A stretch of 64,000 nt of DNA from an uncultured Flavobacteriaceae bacterium (lineage in GTDB: Bacteria > Bacteroidota > Bacteroidia > Flavobacteriales > Flavobacteriaceae), in NCBI GenBank assembly GCA_938017825.1, contig CALIJE010000018.1, positions 1 to 64,000 on the forward strand. Reading direction: 5' to 3'. Below are positions 42,559 through 51,122 of this stretch, in pieces. Position 1 is the first letter of the stretch, and each line of letters opens with the position of its first letter. The notes under the pieces are model-generated. The model saw nothing but the letters and a program-made list of their open reading frames with translations. It did no database searches and had not been told where the DNA came from. The position numbers and the translations under genes are program-made.

Positions 42559-43732
42559 CATGCCCTTAAAAGGTATTAAAGTCTTAGAATTCACCCATGC
42601 TGTGATGGGGCCTTGTGCCGGGTTACTACTTGCAGACATGGGAGCCGAGGTAATACATGTTGAAGCGACCCATGGGGATAGCACCAGAAGGTTACAAGGA
42701 TTCGGTACTGGTTACTTTTGGTTTTATAACCGTAATAAAAAAAGTTTAGCAGTAAACTTGAAATCAGAAAAGGGTGTTCAACTGATTTATGATTTGGTAA
42801 AGGACTATGACGTGGTTGTCGAAAACTTTGGCCCGGGCACTATGGATCGATTGGGATTGGGCTACGACAAACTCAAAACAATCAACAAGCGACTTATCTA
42901 TTGTTCGCTCAAAGGATTTCTAAGTGGGCCATATGAGAAACGTCATGCAATGGATGAAGTTGTTCAGATGATGGGCGGTCTGGCCTATATGACCGGCCGT
43001 GAAGGAGACCCTTTGAGGGCTGGCACTTCTGTAATTGATATTACAGGTGGTATGTTCGGGTATATTGGCATTTTACAGGCACTGTACGAACGTGAGAAAA
43101 CCGGGGAAGGCGGATTTGTAAAGTCGGCACTTTTTGAAACTTGTGCCTTCTTAATGGGGCAGCACATGGCGTATTCCTCACAAATCAACTATCAAATTCC
43201 GCCGATGCCCAGTCGGGTGAGCGCTTGGAGCATCTACAAAGTTTTTGACACCAAGGATGATGATAAGGTGTTTATTGGGATTATCAGCGAAAAACATTGG
43301 GAACGCTTATGCGATGTCTTCGGATGGATGGATTGGAGAAATGATAGCCGTCTTGCCACCAATAACAAACGAATAGATGAAAGAGACTGGTTTTTGTCAG
43401 CTTTGGCTGAACGCCTTCAGCAGTTCACCAAACAAGAAATTATCGATCGCTGTGACAAGGGTCATATTCCATTTGCACCCATTAGTCGCCCTGAAGACCT
43501 TTTCGAGGACGAACAACTGAACCAAGGCGAAAGTCTCATGGAAGTGGATATGGGGAATGGAAAAACTACAAAATTGCCTAAATTCCCTTTAGAATACAAA
43601 GGTAGTCGTGTTGAAAAACGTCTAGATCCCCCAAAAATCGGAGAACATACGATTGAAGTTCTTAAGAGCCTTGATATCGATGATAGTACTATAGCAAAAA
43701 TGGTAGCTGAAGGAATAATTAAAACCCACTAG
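42551..43732 (+). CDS. Family III CoA-transferase (CaiB/BaiF)
   Basis: A 393-residue protein with GIKVLEFTHAVMGPCAGLLLADMGAEVI at the start, AVNLKSEKGVQLIYDLV, and the catalytic Asp in HAMDEVVQMMGGLAYMTG near residue 137. It transfers CoA from a donor such as succinyl- or acetyl-CoA onto a carboxylate. Between a hydratase and an HMGL-like lyase it should make the hydroxy-diacid CoA thioester, as in itaconate or citramalate catabolism (inference). Start overlaps the AhpD-like gene. Confidence 0.92.
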   Translation: MSSMPLKGIKVLEFTHAVMGPCAGLLLADMGAEVIHVEATHGDSTRRLQGFGTGYFWFYNRNKKSLAVNLKSEKGVQLIYDLVKDYDVVVENFGPGTMDRLGLGYDKLKTINKRLIYCSLKGFLSGPYEKRHAMDEVVQMMGGLAYMTGREGDPLRAGTSVIDITGGMFGYIGILQALYEREKTGEGGFVKSALFETCAFLMGQHMAYSSQINYQIPPMPSRVSAWSIYKVFDTKDDDKVFIGIISEKHWERLCDVFGWMDWRNDSRLATNNKRIDERDWFLSALAERLQQFTKQEIIDRCDKGHIPFAPISRPEDLFEDEQLNQGESLMEVDMGNGKTTKLPKFPLEYKGSRVEKRLDPPKIGEHTIEVLKSLDIDDSTIAKMVAEGIIKTH

Positions 43733-43733
43733 A

Positions 43734-44192
43734 TTGAAGAAAAATATCTTGAAATATATCAGCCTAGCCAGTTTTGCCATAATTCTTTTTATCGGGTGCG
43801 GGACTCAAGAATCGCAGAGTGACATCCTTGATCAAATACAACGACAAATCGACAATCTAAAAAAGGCCCATTTAAACAGTGATGTTGATTTAGCCGATAG
43901 GCTATATCATCCTAACTTGATACTAACGTCTCAAAGTGGCACCAAATATGACAAAGAGGTAGCCTTAAAAAATATTGAGAATACTTTTGAAAGCTATGTC
44001 AATGCGGACATCGAGTTTTTGCAAGTTTCCAATTCGGTTGTTTTGACCAATTACATCAACGAACGCAAGTATAAAGATTTTGATAAAGGCAGATTTCGAC
44101 TTACTGTACTTTGGATCAAACACGAAGGAGAATGGAAAATAATTTCTATGCAATCCTCCAAAATAAAAGAACCTAAGAGAACATCAGGATAA
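43734..44192 (+). CDS. SnoaL/DUF4440-like lipoprotein
   Basis: A 152-residue protein with a TTG start 1 bp after the previous stop. KYISLASFAIILFIGC is a lipoprotein signal with Cys near residue 22. The mature part has the NTF2-like pattern of DUF4440 (IDNLKKAHLNSDVDLADRLYHPN, FRLTVLWIKHEGEWKIISMQ). An envelope-anchored NTF2 protein within a chain of cytosolic enzymes repeats the mixed-compartment theme of this locus. No function can be assigned. Confidence 0.75.
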   Translation: MKKNILKYISLASFAIILFIGCGTQESQSDILDQIQRQIDNLKKAHLNSDVDLADRLYHPNLILTSQSGTKYDKEVALKNIENTFESYVNADIEFLQVSNSVVLTNYINERKYKDFDKGRFRLTVLWIKHEGEWKIISMQSSKIKEPKRTSG

Positions 44193-44205
44193 ACCCGATC
44201 AGAAC

Positions 44206-44883
44206 ATGAAAGGAACAAAAATGCAAAGCACCGATAAAACGGCCAAGGAACTCTATTATGAGGTTAAGGCCAATCCTGCTCGAAAACGATTTGGCTTTGG
44301 TAAAAAAGCGGCTTTGGTCAACATCGATATTCAAAAGGCCTATACACGAACAGACCTATTCAAGACAGCCTATGAAGCAGACCCTAAACAATTAGAATAT
44401 GTGAATAAGCTAGCCGCCAAATTCAGGGCTTTGGGTTGGCCAGTTGTATGGACCAATGTGGCCTATATGGATTCGGCCGATGATGCCGGTATCTGGGGTA
44501 CAAGAACAGATACACCCGATAGTTTACAAAACATAAAATTTGGTTCGGAACGTGCCGAGCTAGATGATCGACTGATTTTAGATCGAAGGACCGATGTGTT
44601 TTACGAAAAGAAAATGCCTTCGCCCTTTTTTGAGACTCCGTTACAATCCTTGCTGGTTTGGCATCAGATTGATACGGTTGTCTTGACCGGAGGTTCAACC
44701 TCTGGCTGTGTCAGAGCAGCAGGAGTGGATTCCTTGTCAAGAGGATATCGAACCATCATTCCGGAAGAATGTGTCGCCGATAAGCACGAAAGTTATCACT
44801 ATGCAAATTTAACCGACCTATCATTGAAGTACTGCGATGTACGAGAGGTAAATGAGGTTTTTGAGTGGTTGAACAGTATTTGA
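44206..44883 (+). CDS. Isochorismatase-fold amidase (N-carbamoylsarcosine/maleamate amidohydrolase-like)
   Basis: A 225-residue cysteine hydrolase. The triad is D41 (LVNIDIQKAYTRTD), K135 or K136 (FYEKKMPSPFFETP) and C168 (TGGSTSGCVRAAGVDS). The sequence is very like N-carbamoylsarcosine amidase and NicF maleamate amidohydrolase, which release ammonia from a terminal amide. It precedes two imidase/allantoinase-like genes, so it most likely hydrolyses the half-amide formed by ring opening (inference). Cytosolic. A second ATG at 44221 is a possible start. Confidence 0.9.
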   Translation: MKGTKMQSTDKTAKELYYEVKANPARKRFGFGKKAALVNIDIQKAYTRTDLFKTAYEADPKQLEYVNKLAAKFRALGWPVVWTNVAYMDSADDAGIWGTRTDTPDSLQNIKFGSERAELDDRLILDRRTDVFYEKKMPSPFFETPLQSLLVWHQIDTVVLTGGSTSGCVRAAGVDSLSRGYRTIIPEECVADKHESYHYANLTDLSLKYCDVREVNEVFEWLNSI

Positions 44884-44887
44884 AAAG

Positions 44888-45838
44888 ATGAAAGAAGATC
44901 CAGGATATTACGATTATTGGCCGTACGAAAACAGGCCAAAGATTGTATGGCCGAATGGCGCAAAAGTTGCCTTTTGGGTGGCCCCCAATATAGAATTTTA
45001 CGAATTGAATCCGCCGAACAACCCTTTCAGAAAACCGTGGCCAAGACCTAATCCGTCTTTACCTGGCTATACCAGTCGTGATTGGGGAAATCGAGTAGGA
45101 CACATACGTCAAATGGATTTGCTGGAAAAGTATGGTATTCGAGGTTCTATTTCGCTGTCTGCAGCATTGTGCGACCATCATCCTGAAATTATTGAACGCT
45201 GCAAAGAGCGCGATTGGGAATTCTTTAGTCATGGCATCTACAATACCCGTTATACCTACGGAATGACGGAAGCCCAAGAGCGCGAGATGATAAAGGATTC
45301 TATTGAAACGATTTTTAAACACACTGGTCAAAAATGTGGCGGCTACCTCGCACCTGCCTTGTCGCATTCGGAATATACCTTAGACCTTTTTGCCGAAGTT
45401 GGCACTGAACTCTTTGGAGATGAAGCCGGATTTTATTCTTGTGATTTATTTCATGATGACCAGCCAACACCGATTCACTTGCGAAGTGGGAAGCGATTTG
45501 CCTCTATCCCCTATTCGTTGGAAATGAACGATACCATTGCCTACTTGGTTCAAAAAATCACCCCACGGAGATATGGAAAGGAATTGAAGGATAATTTTGA
45601 CCGCTTGTATGAAGAGGGTAAAGAAAGTGGAACGATTATGTGTATACCTACTCATAATTATCAGGTAACCAATGCCCATCGTATCAAAGCCTATGAAGAG
45701 GCATTGGAATATATTACCGGCCACACTGACGTATGGGTCACTACAGGAAAAGAAATTGCCCAATACTTCTTGGATAATTATTACGATATCGCTTTGGTAG
45801 ATATAAAAACCAAAAACAAGAAATATGGGAACGCTTAG
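44888..45838 (+). CDS. Polysaccharide-deacetylase-fold hydrolase 1 (imidase/allantoinase-like)
   Basis: A 316-residue NodB-fold protein without a signal peptide. IVWPNGAKVAFWVAPNIEFYE, RDWGNRVGHIRQMDLLEKYGIR and WEFFSHGIYNTRYTYGM mark the cytosolic branch that includes PuuE allantoinase and, as I recall, cyclic imide hydrolases; CIPTHNYQVTNAHRI supplies a late His. Such enzymes open cyclic amide or imide rings. It lies 4 bp after the amidase and overlaps the second hydrolase by 14 bp. It is not a chitin or peptidoglycan deacetylase candidate because there is no export signal. Confidence 0.85.
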   Translation: MKEDPGYYDYWPYENRPKIVWPNGAKVAFWVAPNIEFYELNPPNNPFRKPWPRPNPSLPGYTSRDWGNRVGHIRQMDLLEKYGIRGSISLSAALCDHHPEIIERCKERDWEFFSHGIYNTRYTYGMTEAQEREMIKDSIETIFKHTGQKCGGYLAPALSHSEYTLDLFAEVGTELFGDEAGFYSCDLFHDDQPTPIHLRSGKRFASIPYSLEMNDTIAYLVQKITPRRYGKELKDNFDRLYEEGKESGTIMCIPTHNYQVTNAHRIKAYEEALEYITGHTDVWVTTGKEIAQYFLDNYYDIALVDIKTKNKKYGNA

Positions 45839-46751
45839 CGACGACTATCTGAACTACCCAGAGCGTTCCTATGGTATGGACCATGAGCGTTACAAATGGA
45901 CCATGTTGCAAAATCGAAAAGAAGTACAATGGCCGAAAGGGAAAAAGATTGCACTTTGGATCAACGTAGGTTTACAGTTCTTTCCCCTAAACCAAAAAGG
46001 AGTTCCCTTTAAAGTTCCCGGCGGGATGACCAAACCCTACCCGGATTTACGGCATTTTAGCCTGCGTGATTATGGAAACCGTGTTGGTATCTTTCGCCTT
46101 CTAAACGCTTTTGACCATTACAACATTACCCCCACTTTTGCAATGAATACAAGATTAGCCGAACGCCTGCCCTATTTAACCGGAAAGATAAAGGAGCGTG
46201 GTAACGAAATTATGTGTCATGGTTATGATATGGATAAACTGCACTTTGGAGGTCAAAACGAGCAAGAAGAGACAGATTTGGTAAAACGTTCTTTAGATAA
46301 ACTTCGAGCACTAACTGGCCAGGATATTGCAGGATGGATTAGTCCTGCTAAAAACGAATCTGAAAATACTCCAGATATTTTAGCCGCACATGGCATCTCT
46401 TACTTCTGCGATTGGGTGAACGATGACATGCCCTATGATTTCAAGACCAAGAATGGTACCCTAACGGCCATGCCTTTAAGTACAGAATTGGAGGATCGCT
46501 TTATCATATTGAATAACTATCATTCTGCTGAGGATTGGGCCGATCAAGTCGATGATGCTTTTGAGTTCTTATTAAAGGAAAGTGAACTACTTGGCGGACG
46601 CATCCTGAGCCTAAATATTCATCCATGGGTATTGGGTCAACCCCATAGAATTCAATATCTTGAACGTATCCTAGATCGATTGAGCAGTCATCATGAGGTA
46701 TGGTCTTCATCAGCAAGCGAAATAGAAAAAGCTTGGAAAATGCAACAGTAA
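45825..46751 (+). CDS. Polysaccharide-deacetylase-fold hydrolase 2 (imidase/allantoinase-like)
   Basis: A 308-residue paralogue of the preceding gene: VQWPKGKKIALWINVGLQFF, SLRDYGNRVGIFRLLNAFDHY, GNEIMCHGYDMDKLHFGGQ and ILSLNIHPWVLGQPHRIQYL. The motif spacing is conserved but the overall sequence is clearly diverged, so the two may form a heteromer or act on different ring substituents. The start overlaps the first copy, indicating coupled translation. Cytosolic. Confidence 0.84.
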   Translation: MGTLSDDYLNYPERSYGMDHERYKWTMLQNRKEVQWPKGKKIALWINVGLQFFPLNQKGVPFKVPGGMTKPYPDLRHFSLRDYGNRVGIFRLLNAFDHYNITPTFAMNTRLAERLPYLTGKIKERGNEIMCHGYDMDKLHFGGQNEQEETDLVKRSLDKLRALTGQDIAGWISPAKNESENTPDILAAHGISYFCDWVNDDMPYDFKTKNGTLTAMPLSTELEDRFIILNNYHSAEDWADQVDDAFEFLLKESELLGGRILSLNIHPWVLGQPHRIQYLERILDRLSSHHEVWSSSASEIEKAWKMQQ

Positions 46752-46764
46752 ACCACCAAACCAA

Positions 46765-47661
46765 ATGACGGAATTTCTTTCGGCACATATACCAACGATT
46801 CTGCAACTCCTACTTTTTCTCGTTATGTTCGGAATGGGAATGACTTTGACCATTCCAGACTTTACTCGTGTGGGGGTAGCACCAAAAGCTGTTTTTACCG
46901 GCTTGGTGAATCAAATTGTACTTGTACCGCTTATCGCTTATGGAATTGTGCTCCTTGTTCCCATGGAACCGATGATCGCCATGGGCCTTATGGTCTGTGC
47001 CTGCAGCCCGGGTGGAGCGGTCTCCAATCTATTTTCCTTTTTGTCGAAAGGAGATACCGCCCTTTCGATCACCTTGACCGCAATTAGCAGTATCGTAACG
47101 ATATTTACCATTCCCTTGATCATCAATTTTTCTTTAGACAGTATCTTGGGTGAAGCCTCAAAAAACATTCAACTTCCTTTGGGCAAAACCATTTTCAATA
47201 TTTTTAAGTTAACGGCATTACCGGTTTTCTTAGGTATGTTCATCAATTACAAATTTCCTAAAACTGCTGAAAAAAGCAAACCCGCTATCAAATGGGGTTC
47301 TATTGCCGTTATTGTACTTGCATTGATTTTTATGATATTAAAATTAGAGGAAATAGGGGATAGCTGGGCTTTCCTAAAGGCCTGCTTCCTAAGTGTGGTT
47401 TTGCTGAATATTTTTACTTTGGGCGCGGGCTTTTTTAGTTCAAGAATTCTAAAGTTGCCCACCAAACAAGCCGCTACCATTAGTATTGAGAGCGGTATGC
47501 AAAATAATGTCCTAGGAATGACCCTGGCCATGTCACCAGGTTTACTGAATAGTCCTGAAATGGCCGCTACGCCGGGAGTGTACGGCGTAGTCATGAGTGT
47601 CTTGGCAATTGGTGTTATCTTTATGTACAAACGATTGATTACAAAAAGGGAAACAGAATGA
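46765..47661 (+). CDS. BASS family (bile acid:sodium symporter-like) transporter
   Basis: A 298-residue membrane protein with about nine to ten helices. LVMFGMGMTLTIPDFTRV and MVCACSPGGAVSNLFSFLSKGD (the Na+-binding crossover motif) and the later IESGMQNNVLGMTLAM are characteristic of BASS/SBF transporters. They carry organic anions such as bile acids, pyruvate or pantoate with Na+. It overlaps the following SDR gene by 4 bp (ATGA). In this operon it could import an imide-derived acid or pyruvate-like intermediate. Confidence 0.88.
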   Translation: MTEFLSAHIPTILQLLLFLVMFGMGMTLTIPDFTRVGVAPKAVFTGLVNQIVLVPLIAYGIVLLVPMEPMIAMGLMVCACSPGGAVSNLFSFLSKGDTALSITLTAISSIVTIFTIPLIINFSLDSILGEASKNIQLPLGKTIFNIFKLTALPVFLGMFINYKFPKTAEKSKPAIKWGSIAVIVLALIFMILKLEEIGDSWAFLKACFLSVVLLNIFTLGAGFFSSRILKLPTKQAATISIESGMQNNVLGMTLAMSPGLLNSPEMAATPGVYGVVMSVLAIGVIFMYKRLITKRETE

Positions 47662-48431
47662 AGCTACATCTCGAAAATAAACTCTTCTTGGTTGGGGGCG
47701 CCACCAGTGGTTTTGGTAAGGCAATAACCGAACAATTGGTGGACGAAGGGGCTCAAGTGATTGCTGTTGCCCGCACAAAATCGAAGCTCATTGAGTTACA
47801 AAGCGGCAATTCGAAAATTGAAATTATCGAAGCAGATCTTTCAGAAGAATCTGCTTTACAAGCAATATTAAAACAGCTAGGTAATCGAATTTTGACAGGT
47901 GCCGTGATTAATTCCGGGGGGCCTCCGGCCATGCCAGTAATGGACACCAAGCTATCTGATTGGGATGCGGCCTATAAATCTGTTGTGCGTTGGAAAATTG
48001 CCCTGACACAAGCTTTGATTCCAAAAATGATCAAAACCGGATATGGTAGATTACTTTATATTGAGAGTGTGTCTACCAAACAGCCAGTAGAAAACTTAGT
48101 GTTGAGCAATGCCATGAGGTTAGCCGTAACGGGTTATGTAAAAACCCTCTCTCAGGAGATAGGTGCGTCGGGTGTAACGCTCAATATATTAGGGCCAGGT
48201 TACCATGCTACGCAACGTATGGAAAATCTGTTCGCCAAGAATAGCGAGCTAAAAGGAATTCCCGAAGAGGAATTAAGAAAAACGTTTTCTGAACAAACCG
48301 CAGTAAAACAAATAGGAAAACCAGAAAATTTCGCCTCTTTGGCCTTGTGGCTACTCTCCTCTCATAGCAGTTATATTACTGGGCAGACCATTACCGTTGA
48401 CGGTGGTTTGGTCAAAGGTACGATGGGGTAG
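47658..48431 (+). CDS. SDR-family protein lacking the Tyr-x3-Lys catalytic pair
   Basis: A 257-residue SDR fold: LFLVGGATSGFGKAITEQL (NAD loop) and NILGPGYHATQRM are standard. Where YxxxK is expected, after YIESVSTKQP, the sequence reads LSNAMRLAVTGYVKTL, so the catalytic Tyr and Lys are missing. A group of SDR proteins with this feature exists and may bind cofactor without classical chemistry, or use other residues. It is the last gene of the large plus-strand operon, 7 bp from the convergent reductase gene. Confidence 0.85.
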   Translation: MKLHLENKLFLVGGATSGFGKAITEQLVDEGAQVIAVARTKSKLIELQSGNSKIEIIEADLSEESALQAILKQLGNRILTGAVINSGGPPAMPVMDTKLSDWDAAYKSVVRWKIALTQALIPKMIKTGYGRLLYIESVSTKQPVENLVLSNAMRLAVTGYVKTLSQEIGASGVTLNILGPGYHATQRMENLFAKNSELKGIPEEELRKTFSEQTAVKQIGKPENFASLALWLLSSHSSYITGQTITVDGGLVKGTMG

Positions 48432-48438
48432 TTGTTGG

Positions 48439-49449
48439 TCAGCCAATTTTAACCAACTGCTTCCCAACATTTTTATGTTCAAATAGACGATTCAACGCTA
48501 CCGGCATGTTCTCTAAACCCTCGAGCACATCTTCTTGGTACGTTAATTTTCCTTCTTTAATCCATTGCGCCATTTCCTTTTCAGCGATTGGGAAGTCTTT
48601 TTCAAAATCATAAATGAAAAATCCCTTCATTTTAGCACAGTTGGCGTAAATAAAATGCCAATTGTTCAAGGCATATTCAGCAGTCTCTAAATCCTTGTAT
48701 TGCGAGATTCGACCGCAACAAACCACTCTGGCGTATCTTCTCAATTTGGTCAGGGCAATGTCGAGAATTTCGGCACCTACATTGTCAAAATAAACATCAA
48801 TACCCTCTGGGAAAAAGTAATCAATACGTTCTGAAACATTTTCTTTTTTGTAGTTGATGGCACCGACATAACCAAGCTTTTCAGTTAGTAACCTGCATTT
48901 ATCGTCGGTACTTGCAAGACCTATTGCTCTTGCCCCTTTGATTTTCGCCAAATGACCGACATTCGAACCTACCCCTCCTGTGGCCGCAGAAACCAAGACA
49001 TTTTCTCCAGCCTTAAGTTCTCCTACCTCATATAGCCCAAAATAAGAGGTAAATCCCGTCATACCCAATACCCCAAGAGCGGTGGAAAACGATAAGCCAC
49101 GCTGGCGTACCTTGTACATCATATGGTACGGACTTCCATCACAAATCACATATTCTTGCCAACCATGCTTGCCTTGCACGATATCACCCACTTGATAGTC
49201 GGGATGTCTGCTTTCAATTACCTCTCCTACACCCCTTCCTCTCATGGTATCGCCTATCTGCATGACATTTTCAATGCCGGCACCATCCAACATATAGAAT
49301 TTCATAACCGGAGCCACTGAAAGAAAAAGCGTTTTGACTAAAAATTCACCAGCCTTTAATTGAGGTAGCTCTACTGTTTCCATCTTAAAATCTGTTGTTT
49401 TAACAAGTGAACCTGGTCGCGCCGCCAAGCAAAGTCGTCTGTTTTTCAT
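48439..49449 (-). CDS. MDR-superfamily NADPH-dependent reductase (PTGR/leukotriene B4 dehydrogenase type)
   Basis: A 336-residue protein. RLCLAARPGSLVKTTDFKME at the start, VLVSAATGGVGSNVGHLAKI for NADPH binding, and the C-terminal LEGLENMPVALNRLFEHKNVGK are typical of the prostaglandin reductase/alkenal reductase branch. These reduce the C=C of alpha,beta-unsaturated carbonyl compounds, which would suit a vinyl or ethylidene side chain product. A short operator lies 21 bp upstream of the ATG. Confidence 0.9.
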   Translation of the reverse strand: MKNRRLCLAARPGSLVKTTDFKMETVELPQLKAGEFLVKTLFLSVAPVMKFYMLDGAGIENVMQIGDTMRGRGVGEVIESRHPDYQVGDIVQGKHGWQEYVICDGSPYHMMYKVRQRGLSFSTALGVLGMTGFTSYFGLYEVGELKAGENVLVSAATGGVGSNVGHLAKIKGARAIGLASTDDKCRLLTEKLGYVGAINYKKENVSERIDYFFPEGIDVYFDNVGAEILDIALTKLRRYARVVCCGRISQYKDLETAEYALNNWHFIYANCAKMKGFFIYDFEKDFPIAEKEMAQWIKEGKLTYQEDVLEGLENMPVALNRLFEHKNVGKQLVKIG

Positions 49450-49470
49450 CTTTCTAAAGTAAGAATAAAT

Positions 49471-49489
49471 TAGTTAACCATATTAACTA
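49471..49489. promoter_or_regulatory. Operator-like element I (short form) between MDR reductase and amidohydrolase
   Basis: TAGTTAACCATATTAACTA, a 19-bp near-palindrome, followed on the plus side by TTTTG. It is 21 bp from the reductase start (minus) and 80 bp from the amidohydrolase start (plus), in a 120-bp divergent gap. Confidence 0.76.
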
Positions 49490-49569
49490 TTTTGTCTTAA
49501 AGCCTTCATTATCCATTTAATTATGTAGCTTAGGACATTCGCTTTTGATACGAATTAATCTACTTCATT

Positions 49570-50997
49570 ATGAAAATTTCCGCTAGGACACTCTATTTCC
49601 TTTGCATACTATGCCTTATGGCTTGCCAATCAAATGAAGTTATTTACGAGGATGCTTTGTGCATTCAAAATATTAGCACAATAGATCCAATTGAAGGTTT
49701 AAAAGAGAATCAGACTGTAATAATAAAGGATGGGAAAATTTTAAAAATCGCGGCAAGCCACCGTCTAAAATTGGCATCGGAAAACAATACAATTGACGGT
49801 ACGGGAAAATTTCTAATTCCTGGCCTATGGGATGCTCATGTACATTTTGCCTACATCGAAGAACTAGCACCCGAAATGTTCGATTTATTTCTTAGCCATG
49901 GTATCACCAGTGTACGAGATACCGGTGGTAAAGTTGATTTTGTGAAAGAATGGAAAGAAAAGGCTTTGGCTAACCCAACCGATACACCGCGCGTTATGAT
50001 GGCCGGCCCTTTATTGGATGGGGAGCCCAATGTTTATGATGGCAGCAATGCTACGCGTCCTGAGCTCTCGGTGGGCTTGGAGAATGTCGACGCAGTTTCG
50101 GTCGCAATCAAACAGTTGGTAGACAAAAAAGTTGATCTCCTAAAAGCGTATGAAATGTTGACGCCGGAGCAGTTTGAGAAAATCATGGAACTAGCTAAAG
50201 ACAAGGGGTTAAAGGTTACAGGACATATTCCCCTTAGCATGGATGCCATTAGCGTTTCCAACTTGGGGTTGAGCAGCATTGAGCATATGCGAAATCTCGA
50301 AATTTCCTGTGCCTCAAATGCTAAAGAACTTTGGGATCAACGCATAGAAATGCTCAAAAACGAAGAGCATTTAACAGGCGGCGATCTTCGATCTGCCATT
50401 CATTCCGCGCAGCGCGAAACGGCAATTAAAAATTATGACGAGGCAAGAGCCGAAAAGGTACTAGCCGTTTTAAAGAGAAATGATACTTGGCAAATACCCA
50501 CCCAAGCATTAAACACCTTCTTTACGAGAAGATATTTTGAACGTGAAGATTGGCAAGAGAGCTACAGCTTACTGCCAGATTCGATTGGACAATATTGGCT
50601 TGATCGCTCGAAGGCACTAACTCAAACAGAAACTCCTGCTGCGCAACAAGCTTGGAACAATTGGAATTATATGATGGTGGGTAAAATTCATGAATCAGGT
50701 ATTCCTATTATGGCAGGAACCGATACCCCTATTGCCTTTTTAACTCCCGGGCTAAGTTTACACGAAGAGCTCGCCGTATTGGTTGAAGCGGTAGGTCTAA
50801 CACCCATAGATGCGCTCAAAACGGCAACCTATAACCCGGCCAAGTATTTTGATATGGAAAAAGAACTCGGTTCTATAAAAGAGCAAATGTGGGCCGATCT
50901 ACTCATTCTCAATTCGAATCCGTTAGAAGATATTCAACATACAAAAAGCATTCATACCGTCATTAAACAGGGAAAAATATATACTTCAAAGAATTGA
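49570..50997 (+). CDS. Amidohydrolase-superfamily lipoprotein
   Basis: A 475-residue protein with a lipoprotein signal (TLYFLCILCLMAC, Cys near residue 19). Metal-dependent amidohydrolase fold: LIPGLWDAHVHFAYIEE (HxH), LKVTGHIPLSMDA, LSSIEHMRNLE and the catalytic Asp in IMAGTDTPIAFL. It resembles the imidazolonepropionase/prolidase-like branch, which hydrolyses cyclic amides or Xaa-Pro bonds. Anchored in the envelope, it could open a lactam ring or cut an amide of the substrate before import (inference). Single-gene unit. Confidence 0.88.
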   Translation: MKISARTLYFLCILCLMACQSNEVIYEDALCIQNISTIDPIEGLKENQTVIIKDGKILKIAASHRLKLASENNTIDGTGKFLIPGLWDAHVHFAYIEELAPEMFDLFLSHGITSVRDTGGKVDFVKEWKEKALANPTDTPRVMMAGPLLDGEPNVYDGSNATRPELSVGLENVDAVSVAIKQLVDKKVDLLKAYEMLTPEQFEKIMELAKDKGLKVTGHIPLSMDAISVSNLGLSSIEHMRNLEISCASNAKELWDQRIEMLKNEEHLTGGDLRSAIHSAQRETAIKNYDEARAEKVLAVLKRNDTWQIPTQALNTFFTRRYFEREDWQESYSLLPDSIGQYWLDRSKALTQTETPAAQQAWNNWNYMMVGKIHESGIPIMAGTDTPIAFLTPGLSLHEELAVLVEAVGLTPIDALKTATYNPAKYFDMEKELGSIKEQMWADLLILNSNPLEDIQHTKSIHTVIKQGKIYTSKN

Positions 50998-51082
50998 AAG
51001 TAAGAGCTCTCGCTCATAAGATAATGTAGTTCCTGTATATTATTTATAATACCATCTAGAATTTTGGATAAATCTCAAAATT

Positions 51083-51101
51083 TAGTTAACTTTATTAACT
51101 A
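51083..51101 (+). promoter_or_regulatory. Operator-like element J (short form with partial second dyad) before cytochrome c
   Basis: The core TAGTTAACTTTATTAACTA is identical to element H. It continues as TTAATGAATTAAAC with TTAA at offsets 20 and 28, one base short of the long-form spacing, so it is intermediate between the short and long types. It ends 21 bp before the cytochrome c ATG, in a 125-bp gap after the amidohydrolase. Confidence 0.77.
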
Positions 51102-51122
51102 TTAATGAATTAAACTATTTTT

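Noticed and set aside
44888-46751. Polysaccharide utilisation locus, because of two polysaccharide-deacetylase-fold genes and a TonB receptor
   Set aside because: There is no SusD, glycoside hydrolase, polysaccharide lyase or sulfatase, and both deacetylase-fold proteins lack export signals.
49570-50997. Hydantoin or creatinine degradation as the locus function, given the hydantoinase, amidohydrolase and N-carbamoylsarcosine-amidase-like genes
   Set aside because: It would not explain the two hydratases, CoA-transferase, HMGL-like lyase, TonB receptor or CpeT-like proteins; kept as an alternative only for single steps.
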